Assembly (NCBI GenBank): GCA_035308565.1 | Contig: DATGGK010000061.1 | Span: forward strand, 1-64,000 | Length of the DNA stretch: 64,000 nucleotides | DNA from: JANXLS01 sp035308565 | Lineage (GTDB): Bacteria > Planctomycetota > SZUA-567 > H5-PLA8 | Direction of reading: 5' to 3' | Shown: piece by piece, positions 17,240-25,300 of the stretch | How the letters are laid out: every line of letters starts with the position of its first letter | Numbering within the stretch: the first letter of the stretch is position 1 | The notes under the pieces: model-generated | The model's input: the letters and a program-made list of their open reading frames with translations, nothing else | Told to the model about the DNA's origin: nothing | Databases searched by the model: none | Position numbers and translations under genes: made by a program

Positions 17240-17370
17240 GGGGGAGTCCTCCGGGTGGGTTTGATTATCGGACGGAGATAATATCGCCAAAATCCGGGGG
17301 AAGTAACGCAAAAAAATGAGAAATTGTATGCGAGATTAACCAACGCCTCTCTCGTTACCCGGCGGTATCG

Positions 17371-17515
17371 CAGTTGCCCTCTCCCTCCGGGAGAGGGCCG
17401 ACGCATGTACTCATGCGCGGGGTGAGGGAAATTCGTCGCTCCACAAAGCTGCGCACGCTTTCCCCCTCACCCCGCGAGCGAGTACGCTCGTCGGCCCTCT
17501 CCCCAAGGGAGACGG
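17371..17515. repeat. Large inverted pair of palindromic elements (family B) upstream of pqqA
   Basis: The 399-base gap from 17240 to 17638 is mostly this repeat. The left unit has CCCTCTCCCTCCGGGAGAGG, then GGCCGACG and GCGGGGTGAGGG; the right unit has CCCTCACCCCGCG, then CGTCGGCC and CCCTCTCCCCAAGGGAGA. The two halves are inverted copies about 60 bases long, and each contains its own hairpin. The right unit is nearly the same as the element at 55488-55556, and shorter forms lie in frame within pqqB and pqqD. Apart from the start of the pqqA leader, I saw nothing else in the gap. Confidence 0.88.
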
Positions 17516-17638
17516 GAACGGCGGCGTTCGCACAGCTCGCAACTGCGCGCATGACATTTCGCTCATGCGCCATTTTTGAATTGACACAGCCCGGAAGCGC
17601 TTTAAATTCAGGCCAGAAACCAAGGAGATCGTGTCCCC

Positions 17639-17716
17639 ATGAAGACCTGGATCGCGCCGGAATTTGAAATCGTGTCCGTCTGCTTTGAGTGCACCGCCTA
17701 CGCTGCCACGCTGTAA
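17639..17716 (+). CDS. pqqA: PQQ precursor peptide PqqA
   Basis: A 25-residue ORF, MKTWIAPEFEIVSVCFECTAYAATL. PqqA peptides are 22-30 residues and carry a Glu-x-x-x-Tyr pair near the C-terminus that is cross-linked and becomes the PQQ skeleton; here this is the Glu and Tyr of FECTAYA. The start has AAGGAG about 11 bases upstream (17621-17626). It is the first gene of the run YVTN protein, pqqB, pqqC, pqqD, pqqE, which fixes its identity. Many PqqA peptides read EVTAY at this place, so the Cys is a variation, and a second Cys lies three residues earlier. Confidence 0.9.
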   Translation: MKTWIAPEFEIVSVCFECTAYAATL

Positions 17717-17733
17717 GCCCGCGGATATCTCAC

Positions 17734-18804
17734 GTGAATAAAGCTCCAGCTTTAGCGCTCCTTGCAGCCGTCGCGCTCGCGGCGGCTGGGGGTGTGTATT
17801 ACTATGCGTACATGCCGCACGCGCTGCCATCCGGTGTGCCCGCGCCCGCCAACGATCATTTCAAAATCTACGTCTCCAACGAAGAGGCCGGCACGGTCAG
17901 CATCATTGACGGCGTGACCGAAACGGTGCTCACCACCATTAATGTGGGCAAGCGTCCGCGCGGGATTCATCTCAGTCCCGACGGCAAATTTGTTTACGTG
18001 GCGCTGAGCGGCAAGCCCATCGCCGGACCGAGCGTGGATGAAAAGACGCTGCCGCCGTCGGACAAAAGCGCGGACGGCATTGGCGTGATCGATCTGGCGA
18101 CGAATAAACTGATCCGCAAAATGGAAAGCGGCGAAGACCCCGAACAATTTGATGTCACAAAAGACGGCTCGACGCTGGTCATCGCCAACGAAGACGAAGC
18201 GATGGCCAGCATCCTCGACATTAAGGAAGGGAAGATCGTCGAGGAAGTGAAAGTCGGCGGCGAGCCGGAGGGCGTGACGCTGGACGCGGCGAACCGGATT
18301 GCGTACGTGGCGTGCGAGACGTTTGGCGAAGTTCACGCGGTGGACATTGTCGATCGCAAATCGCTGGGGATGCTGAAAGTCGGCCCGCGCCCCCGCACGG
18401 TGGCGATCATGCCGGACGGCAAACATGCATACGTGCCGTCGGAAACCGGCGCTGAAGTTCACAAGATCAAACTAAATCCGCTCGCGCCCGATAAAATTAT
18501 CAAAACGCCGGGCGAGAAAATTCGCCCGATGGGGACGTTGATTTCGCCTGACGGCAAACGCCTATATGTGACCACGGGCCACGGTGGCATGGTATTGGTG
18601 ATCGACACCGATAAGGATGAAATTATCAAAAGCATTCCTGTCGGCAAGCGGCCTTGGGGAATTGCGTTGAGTCCCGACGGGAAAAAAATCTATACCGCCA
18701 ACGGATTGGACAACAACATTGCGGTGATCGACACGGAAAAGTTGGAAGTCACCAACCACATCGCGGTGGATCGGAAGCCGTGGGGGTTGGCGGTCAGCAA
18801 ATAA
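17734..18804 (+). CDS. YVTN-family beta-propeller protein associated with PQQ
   Basis: About 356 residues, with an N-terminal signal or anchor segment (ALALLAAVALAAAGGVYYYAY) followed by a seven-bladed propeller of YVTN type: ISPDGKRLYVTTGHGGMVLV, IALSPDGKKIYTANGLDNNI and VDRKPWGLAVSK. Related propellers are found with PQQ-dependent oxidation systems. The GTG at 17734 lies 17 bases after pqqA and is the most plausible start. Its place between pqqA and pqqB suggests a periplasmic partner of PQQ metabolism or transport, but the ligand is not shown by sequence. Confidence 0.85.
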   Translation: MNKAPALALLAAVALAAAGGVYYYAYMPHALPSGVPAPANDHFKIYVSNEEAGTVSIIDGVTETVLTTINVGKRPRGIHLSPDGKFVYVALSGKPIAGPSVDEKTLPPSDKSADGIGVIDLATNKLIRKMESGEDPEQFDVTKDGSTLVIANEDEAMASILDIKEGKIVEEVKVGGEPEGVTLDAANRIAYVACETFGEVHAVDIVDRKSLGMLKVGPRPRTVAIMPDGKHAYVPSETGAEVHKIKLNPLAPDKIIKTPGEKIRPMGTLISPDGKRLYVTTGHGGMVLVIDTDKDEIIKSIPVGKRPWGIALSPDGKKIYTANGLDNNIAVIDTEKLEVTNHIAVDRKPWGLAVSK

Positions 18805-18808
18805 TTTA

Positions 18809-18908
18809 TTTCACGCAAAGGCGCAAAGAAGACGCAAAGTACGCAAAGGAAAATGATCGAGATTTTTCTTTGCGTTCTTTGCGCGTCCTTTGCGCCTTTG
18901 CGCGAGAA
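18809..18908. repeat. Degenerate-array hairpin (CGCAAAGGCGCAAAG units and their reverse complement)
   Basis: CACGCAAAGGCGCAAAGAAG and related units run from about 18812 to 18849. The reverse complement (TTTGCGTTCTTTGCGCGTCC, then TTTGCGCCTTTGCGCG) runs from about 18868 to 18905. The arms could pair into a long imperfect stem in the transcript between the YVTN gene and pqqB. Confidence 0.88.
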
Positions 18909-18929
18909 AAGTATGGTTCCGGTTTCAGC

Positions 18930-19961
18930 ATGAAAATCAGATTGCTTGGCACGGCGGCGGGCGGCGGATTTCCGCAGTGGAATTGCGCGTGCCGCATGTG
19001 CCGGACTGCGCGCGAAACGCCGGCGCTGGCGAAACCTCGCACGCAGTCGGGCGTGGCGGTGAGCGCGGACGGCGAGCGCTGGTTTTTGTTGAATGCGTCG
19101 CCGGATTTGTTGGCGCAGATACGGAGTTTTGCGCCGTTACAACCACGTACGTCGAACGGCGGCGGCGCGCTTCGCGCGCCCGATGCCGGCGGGACGCCGG
19201 CGGTACAGCGCCACACGCCGATTGAGGGCGTGCTCGTTACCAATGCGGATTTGGATCACACGCTGGGGCTTTCGCTTTTGCGCGAGGGCGGGCCGCTGGC
19301 GGTTTATTCGACGCGGCGCGTGCGCGATGCGCTCAGCGATGGGCTGCGCTTGCTGCCGATGCTGGAGAAATATTGCGGCGTTTGCTGGCATGAAGTGATG
19401 TTTGAGAAAGTCGAATTGCGCGACAGCATCGGCGCTTCGGCGGGCTTGCAGATGGAGGCGTTCAATATTCCGGGGCAGGCGCCGAAGTATTACCGCGACC
19501 CCTTACCCGCGGCCCCTCTCCCCCAAGGGGAGAGGGGAGAACGACCGGCCTCCCCCCTAAAGGTAGAGGGGGGAGAACGCGGCGATAGCGTTGGGTACGT
19601 GCTGACGGATTTGCGCGCGGGGGGCTGTCTGGTATTTGCGCCGGATGTGTCGGTAATCGAAGCGCAGCACGAGGCAATTTACGCGCGCGCGGATGTGCTG
19701 CTCTTTGACGGGACGTTCTGGTCTGAGGACGAAATGGAGCGCAGCGGTGTCGGCACCGCGCGCGCGGGAGAGATGGGGCATCTGCCGATTTCGGGCAATG
19801 CGGGAAGCCTTGCGTTTTTAGCGCGGCTCAAAGCAAAACATCGCGTTTACCTGCACATTAACAACACGAACCCGATTTTGCTCGACGAATCTTCAGAGCG
19901 GCGCGAGGTGCTGGCGCGGGGTATAGTAGTGGGCGAAGACGGAATGGAGTTCGAGGTATGA
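18930..19961 (+). CDS. pqqB: PQQ biosynthesis protein PqqB
   Basis: A metallo-beta-lactamase-fold protein of PQQ biosynthesis. Family marks include the N-terminal LLGTAAGGGFPQWNCACRMC, TNADLDHTLGLSLLREG, GYVLTDLRAGG, LFDGTFW, GEMGHLPISG and HINNTNPIL. The family is implicated in handling the PQQ intermediate or product. The length is 343 residues compared with about 305 usually. The excess is explained by two in-frame palindromic insertions, one at about 19148-19215 (GGGALRAPDAGGTPAVQ) and one at about 19498-19585 (PAAPLPQGERGERPASPLKV). The stop overlaps the pqqC start (ATGA at 19958). The start ATG 18930 fits the family N-terminus. Confidence 0.92.
   Translation: MKIRLLGTAAGGGFPQWNCACRMCRTARETPALAKPRTQSGVAVSADGERWFLLNASPDLLAQIRSFAPLQPRTSNGGGALRAPDAGGTPAVQRHTPIEGVLVTNADLDHTLGLSLLREGGPLAVYSTRRVRDALSDGLRLLPMLEKYCGVCWHEVMFEKVELRDSIGASAGLQMEAFNIPGQAPKYYRDPLPAAPLPQGERGERPASPLKVEGGERGDSVGYVLTDLRAGGCLVFAPDVSVIEAQHEAIYARADVLLFDGTFWSEDEMERSGVGTARAGEMGHLPISGNAGSLAFLARLKAKHRVYLHINNTNPILLDESSERREVLARGIVVGEDGMEFEV
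19148..19215 (+). repeat. In-frame palindromic element (family C) in pqqB
   Basis: GGCGCGCTTCGCGCG followed by GATGCCGGCGGGACGCCGGC. About 45 bases are shared with the copy at 34378-34425 in the G8-domain gene, in the same reading frame (GALRAPDAGGTPAVQ here, GALRASNAGGTPAVQ there). Both halves are palindromic. Confidence 0.85.
19498..19585 (+). repeat. In-frame palindromic elements (family B) in pqqB
   Basis: CCCCTCTCCCCCAAGGGGAG, then a second related hairpin (CCCCCCTAAAGGTAGAGGGG). The first is identical over more than 25 bases to the copy in pqqD at about 20691, and both are translated as APLPQGERGE. In PqqB it sits between the strand ending PKYYRD and GYVLTD, where homologues have a short loop. 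Confidence 0.85.
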
Positions 19962-20662
19962 ATCTGCTCAGCAATGAGGAATTTACAGCGCGGCTGCGCG
20001 CTGTTGGGACGGATCGTTATCATCATCTGCATCCCGTTCACAAAAAAATGAACGCGGGTGAATTGAATCCGGAACAGATTCGCGTGTGGGTCGCGAATCG
20101 CTTTTATTATCAGCGCGGCATTCCGATCAAGGACGCGGCGATCGTCTCGAATTGTCCGATCCGCGAAGTGCGGCGAGTGTGGCTGCACCGCATTTCCGAT
20201 CACGACGGCACCGGAGAAGGGAAGGGGGGCATTGAGGCGTGGCTGAAGTTGAGCGAAGCGTGCGGATTTTCGCGCGAAGAGATTCTTGACGAGCGGCACG
20301 TGCTGCCGGGCGTGCGCTTCGCGGTGGATGCGTACGTGAATTTTGCGCGTTCGCAGCCGTGGCCGGTGGCGATTTCGTCGTCGCTGACGGAATTATTTGC
20401 GCCGGATTTGATGGCGGAGCGGCTGGCGGCGTTTGAGAAATACTACACGTGGGTGCAGCCGTGGGGCTTCGATTATTTTCGCTCGCGGCTGACTCAGGCG
20501 CGCGTGGATTCGGGCGAAGGGCTGGCGCTGACGTTGAAGTATTGCAACACTCCGGAACTTCAAAGTGCGGCGCTTGCGGCGTTGCGATTTAAGTGCGACG
20601 TGTTGTGGAGCATGTTGGATGCGATGACGCTGGAGTATCAGCGGATGGAGAAGGGCGCATGA
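19958..20662 (+). CDS. pqqC: Pyrroloquinoline-quinone synthase PqqC
   Basis: A 234-residue heme-oxygenase-fold oxidase that carries out ring closure and the final oxidation to PQQ without a metal. Family motifs are YHHLHPVHKKMNAGELN, VANRFYYQRGIPIKDAAI, RISDHDG, FAVDAYVNFAR, SSLTELFAP, YYTWVQPWGFDYFRSRLTQA and FKCDVLWSMLDAM. The length is normal and no repeat is inserted. It overlaps pqqB by 4 bases upstream and pqqD by 4 bases downstream. Confidence 0.96.
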   Translation: MNLLSNEEFTARLRAVGTDRYHHLHPVHKKMNAGELNPEQIRVWVANRFYYQRGIPIKDAAIVSNCPIREVRRVWLHRISDHDGTGEGKGGIEAWLKLSEACGFSREEILDERHVLPGVRFAVDAYVNFARSQPWPVAISSSLTELFAPDLMAERLAAFEKYYTWVQPWGFDYFRSRLTQARVDSGEGLALTLKYCNTPELQSAALAALRFKCDVLWSMLDAMTLEYQRMEKGA

Positions 20663-21012
20663 GTATGGCGACGGGCGACCCCTCACCCCCGGCCCCTCTC
20701 CCCCAAGGGGAGAGGGGAGAACAGCGGCCTTTTCCCCAAGGGGAAAATGGAGAATTGCGGCCTCGCCTTTCGGCGCGGGCGCGGTTGCAAGACGACAAAA
20801 TTAGCGGACAGCCGGTGCTGATTTTTCCGGAAGGGCTTGTGAAATTGAATCCGACTGCGGCTGAGATCGTGAAGTTGTGCAACGGTGCGCGGACGGTGAA
20901 TCAGATCGCGGATGAATTGGCCGCGCAGTACAATGCGCCGCGGGAGAGGATTGCGGCGAATGTGTGGGAGTATCTCGCGAAGTTGCGTGAGAAGAATCTG
21001 GTGAGTTGGTAG
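20659..21012 (+). CDS. pqqD: PqqA-binding chaperone PqqD with repeat-derived N-terminus
   Basis: A 117-residue protein; residues about 38-117 are a typical PqqD (LIFPEGLVKLNPTAAEIVKLCNG, TVNQIADELAAQY, VWEYLAKLREKNLV). PqqD binds PqqA and delivers it to PqqE. PqqD is usually near 90 residues; the excess lies in residues 6-32 (PSPPAPLPQGERGEQRPFPQ), which are the translation of two palindromes at about 20677-20757. The ATG at 20659 overlaps the pqqC stop, so the start is well supported and the insertion follows right after it. Confidence 0.9.
   Translation: MSMATGDPSPPAPLPQGERGEQRPFPQGENGELRPRLSARARLQDDKISGQPVLIFPEGLVKLNPTAAEIVKLCNGARTVNQIADELAAQYNAPRERIAANVWEYLAKLREKNLVSW
20677..20757 (+). 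repeat. In-frame palindromic elements (family B) at the start of pqqD
   Basis: CCCCTCTCCCCCAAGGGGAG is followed by the related hairpin TTTTCCCCAAGGGGAAAATG. The first is the same unit, strand and reading frame as the copy in pqqB. It encodes a Pro/Gly/Glu-rich peptide before the folded PqqD domain. Confidence 0.85.
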
Positions 21013-21019
21013 GCGATGA

Positions 21020-21128
21020 ATTCATTTGTCATTTGGCAGTTGTCATCTGTCATTTGTCATTTCATTGCATTATCGCGCAGCGAGTTTTTGCGGTAAATGA
21101 CAAATGACAACTGACAAATCACAAATGA
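21020..21128. repeat. Degenerate-array hairpin (TCATTTGTCATT units and their reverse complement)
   Basis: TTCATTTGTCATTTGGCAGT and variants run from about 21021 to 21064, and AATGACAAATGACAACTGAC and variants run from about 21096 to 21129. The arms flank a loop of about 32 bases. The right arm runs into the beginning of pqqE and supplies two candidate start codons (21104 and 21125). Confidence 0.88.
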
Positions 21129-22207
21129 CAAATGGGCCGTTCAGGCCGTACGGTTTGCTTGCGGAACTGACGTATCGCTGTCCGCTGCATTGCCCATATT
21201 GTTCCAATCCAATACGCTACCCATCCGGCGCGGAATTGGAAAAGCGCGAATGGGTCCGCGTGCTGCGCGAGGCGTCGGAGTTGGGCGTTCTGCACGTGGG
21301 ATTCTCGGGCGGCGAGCCGTTGCAGCGAAGCGATCTGGCGAAGCTTGTTGCGGCGGCGCGCGAGGCGGGACTTTATACGAATTTAATAACTAGTGCGGTG
21401 GGATTGTCGATTGAACGTGCGCGCGAACTGAAAGCTGCGGGACTGGACAGCGTGCAGGTCAGCTTTCAAAACGATGAAGCGCCGCTAGCGGATGAAATCG
21501 CCGGTGCCAGCGCGCACGCGGCGAAGCTGGCGGCGGTCGAGGCGATTCATCGCGCGGGGTTGCCGTTGAGTTTGAATGTGGTGCTGCACCGGCGCAACAT
21601 CCAGCGCGTTGAGCAGATCGTGGCGCTGGCGGAGCGGCTGGGCGCGGAGCGGCTTGAACTGGCGAACACGCAATATTACGGCTGGGCGTTCAAGAATCTG
21701 GCGGCGCTGCTGCCGTTGCGCGAGCAAGTCGAACACGCGGGGCGCGTCGCGGCGGCGGAGCAGGAGCGGCTGAAGGGGCGCATGGAAATTCTGTATGTGA
21801 TGCCGGATTACTTCAGCGAGCGGCCGAAGCCGTGCATGAACGGCTGGGGGCGACGGCACATCACGGTCAATCCGATTGGGGAGATGCTGCCGTGTCCGAC
21901 GGCGGGCGTGATCGGGGACCTCAAATTCGACAATGTTCGGGCTCATTCGGTTGGCTGGATTTGGGAGAAATCCGATGCGTTCAATCGGTTTCGCGGAACG
22001 GAGTGGATGCCGGAGCCGTGCCGGAGCTGCGATCAGCGCGAGAATGATTTCGGCGGGTGCCGCTGCCAGGCGGCGCTGCTGACCGGGGATGCGAGCGCGA
22101 CGGACCCGGCGTGTTCATTGTCGCCGCAGCGCTCGAAGACCGAACAGCTTATCAAAGCGAGTTGCGCGAACGATATATCGTACGAATATCGTCTAAACCC
22201 AGCATAA
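21125..22207 (+). CDS. pqqE: PqqA peptide cyclase PqqE, radical SAM enzyme
   Basis: About 360 residues. The radical SAM cluster motif CPLHCPYC lies near the N-terminus, followed by VGFSGGEPLQRSDL. A SPASM-type C-terminus has CMNGWGRRHITVNPIGEMLPC, then CRSCDQRENDFGGCRCQA, which would bind auxiliary Fe-S clusters. PqqE forms the Glu-Tyr carbon-carbon bond in PqqA while it is held by PqqD. Two in-frame ATGs (21104, 21125) lie in the upstream repeat; I chose 21125 because family members start close to the PYGLLAELTYRC segment. The last gene of the pqq operon. Confidence 0.95.
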   Translation: MTNGPFRPYGLLAELTYRCPLHCPYCSNPIRYPSGAELEKREWVRVLREASELGVLHVGFSGGEPLQRSDLAKLVAAAREAGLYTNLITSAVGLSIERARELKAAGLDSVQVSFQNDEAPLADEIAGASAHAAKLAAVEAIHRAGLPLSLNVVLHRRNIQRVEQIVALAERLGAERLELANTQYYGWAFKNLAALLPLREQVEHAGRVAAAEQERLKGRMEILYVMPDYFSERPKPCMNGWGRRHITVNPIGEMLPCPTAGVIGDLKFDNVRAHSVGWIWEKSDAFNRFRGTEWMPEPCRSCDQRENDFGGCRCQAALLTGDASATDPACSLSPQRSKTEQLIKASCANDISYEYRLNPA

Positions 22208-22375
22208 CGCGCGAGTTCGGCCGAGATCCGAGGTCACAAGAAATCTCCTTTTCTTTCGCTATTTTTGTTCAAAAAAACTTCAGATTAAAGTAAAATTCCC
22301 GTCCGAAGAAATTGCATTGCACATCTGAGAAATCGGACACTTCCGTGTTGCACTTTTGGCAAAGGGGCTTGACTC

Positions 22376-25300
22376 GTGAAAAACCGTCTGGCGTGCAGCG
22401 TTGTTTGGTTTGGGATCGCGTTTCTTTCAAGCTCCGTCGGCGCCGTGGATGTGCTGACGTTTCACAATGACACGCATCGCAGCGGTGCCAACACCAGCGA
22501 AACGATCCTCAATCAAAGCAACGTCAATGCGACCAACTTCGGCAAGCTGTACACGCGAAGCGTTGACGGGCTCATGTACGCTCAGCCGCTGTACGTGTCG
22601 AACCTGACCATCGGCGGCGGCACGCATAACGTTGTCTTCATTGCCACGATGAAGAACAATGTCTATGCCTTCGACGCCGACAATGGGGCGCAGGCGGCGT
22701 ATTGGACAAAGAATCTGGGAACGTCCGTGCCGTACAGCGACGTCTACACGAACGGCGACCACAACATGTTTCCAGACATCGGCATTTGCGGCACGCCGGT
22801 GATCGACAAGAGCACCAACACGATGTATCTGTGCAACATGACCAAGGATGGCACCAATGCCTGGTCGCATCACGTGCACGCGCTGGACATCACCACGGGC
22901 AACGACAAATTTGGCGGGCCAATAAAAGTCACTGCCCCGGCGGTGCCCAATTCGACCGCTGTGTTCAATGACTTCCGCCAAGGCCAGCGTCCCGCGATGC
23001 TGCAAGCCAACGGGTCGATCTACATCGGCTTCGCTTCGTTCGGCGATCAGACGCCCTATTGGGGCTGGCTGATGCGCTACGATCAGACCACGCTCGCTCA
23101 GCAATTCGTGTTCAACACGAATCCGTCGAACACCAACAGCACCGGCGCGGGAATCTGGCAGAGCGGCTGCGGTCCGGCGCTCGATGCCTCGAACAACGTG
23201 TTTCTGGTCACCGGCAACAGCAGCCAGGGCGCCGGCAGCACGGGTCCGGCAAACGGCAATTATTCGGAAGCCGTGTTGAAATTTGGACCGACTGGATTGA
23301 CTGTGGCCGATTATTACTTGCCTTCGGATGTGAACAACATCGACGCCAGCGACGGCGATTTTGGCGGCGGCGGGCATGCCCTGCTCCCCGACATGCCCGG
23401 CATCCATCCACACGTAATGGTGGCGGCGGGCAAGAACGGCGTGCTCTATCTGCTTGACCGCGATAACCTGACGCACTTTGCCGCGGACAACGACGCGCGC
23501 ATTCTGCAAAAAATCACCTCGCTCGGCTCCAACAAAAGCACGCCCGTGTACTGGCAAAGCCCCACCGGGCCGCACGTCATTGTTCAAAACGAAAGTTCTG
23601 GGCCGATGTATTCCTATTCGGTGGTCGTGAACAATTCCGGGATCGTGCAACTCACCAACAAGGCCTCAACAGGCACAGTCGTCACGATGACCACGGCGGT
23701 CCCACATGGATTCGTGGCTGGAAATACAGTTGCAGTAGCGTGTAACCCGTCCGATCCCAATATCGACATGGCGAACGCCGTGGTTGTGTCAGCGCCGACA
23801 ACGACGACGTTCACCTACAATAAGACGGCGACCGCGGTGACTTCGACGGCCACGGGCGGCACGGCAACCAAAGGCTACGTGCAGCTTGCGCTCGACAAGC
23901 AGACTGCCAATGGCTTCCAGACGCAGTCCTATGCGTTATCCAGCAACGGCAGCGTGGCTGGTTCTGGCATAGTCTGGACGTGGAGCGGCACCGGCGGCGA
24001 CCTGGTCCATCAAGGCGATCCGAACGTCAACGGCGGCAATATTTTCCCGGCCACGCTGCGCGCGATCAACGCTGAAACGATGGTGGAAATCTACAACAGC
24101 GGCACCAATTTCGCGCGCGATGCGCTGGGCGGTTTCTGCAAATACAACTGCGCCACCGTGGCCAACGGCAGAGTCTACGTGCCGGAGACCGGCAATCCGA
24201 GTTCGACCAGCCAATTAGTAGTCTATGGCCTGCTTGGCGACGTCACGCCGCCCACGATCAGTTCTGTTTCCGCCGTGAATACGACCACGAAAGTTGCCGT
24301 CAAATTCTCGAAGCCTGTCGATGCCACAACCGCGACGGCAGTGTCAAATTATGGGATTAATAACGGCGTCGCAATCAGCGGGGCGTCGCTGGGCTCCGAT
24401 CAAATCACCGTCACGCTGACGACCTCAACGCTTACATCGGGCACTACCTACACGCTGACCGTGAACAACATCAAAGACCTCGCGTCGCCCCCAAACACAA
24501 TTTTGGCCAATTCGCAGGCTCAATTCCAGATCACGACGCAGCCGCCCAGCGTCAGCATTACGTCGCCAACATCGGGCGCGACGTTCAGTTCGCCGGCGGT
24601 GTTCCAGGTTACCGCGAACGCCACGGCGGGCGTGAATCTCACCATTTCGAAAGTGGATTTCTATTTGGGCGCCGTATTCATGGGGACGGCAACAGTTGCG
24701 CCATACACAGTGACGCTCACCAACGTCGCCGCGGGAAGCTACAATCTGACCGCGAAAGCCACCGACAGCAGCACCCTCAGCACCACCTCCACGGCGATAC
24801 CGATCACCGTGAACACCGGCAGCGGCACGCCGTACGGCCAGAATGCGCTTACAGCGGTTTCGGCGTATTTGAACGGCGCGCTGCCTTCGACCGGCGCGGG
24901 TAATTTCCCGCCGCTGCTCTCGCAGCTTGGGGCGTTCTCGAATCTCACGACGCTGACGCCGTCGAATACACTTGTTCCATACAGCCCGATCTCACCGCTG
25001 TGGTCGGACAGCGCGATTAAAACGCGCTGGATGGCCGTGCCCAACAACGGCAGTGGCACCTATACGGCCGATCAGCAGATTTCATTCGCGCCGACGGGCG
25101 ATTGGACTTTTCCGAACGGCACGGTTTTCGTCAAGGAATTCGATTTGGGCATCGACGACACCAATCCCTCCATAACTCGGCGACTCGAAACGCGCTTCAT
25201 TGTGCGCAGTTCGGACGGCTACGTCTACGGCATCACGTATAAATGGAGGTCGGACAACAGTGATGCCGACCTCGTTTCCGCATCGGGACTCGATGAAGTC

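Noticed and set aside
16364..17281. Long plus-strand ORF (305 codons) opposite the membrane protein gene
   Set aside because: It mirrors the minus-strand gene in a GC-rich region, and its acidic Asp/Glu/His/Gln-rich composition has no domain features. The minus-strand gene has membrane segments and a strong ribosome-binding site.
17371..17515. CRISPR-like or phage attachment site
   Set aside because: The units are inverted palindromes with variable centres, not direct repeats with spacers, and there is no integrase or cas gene.
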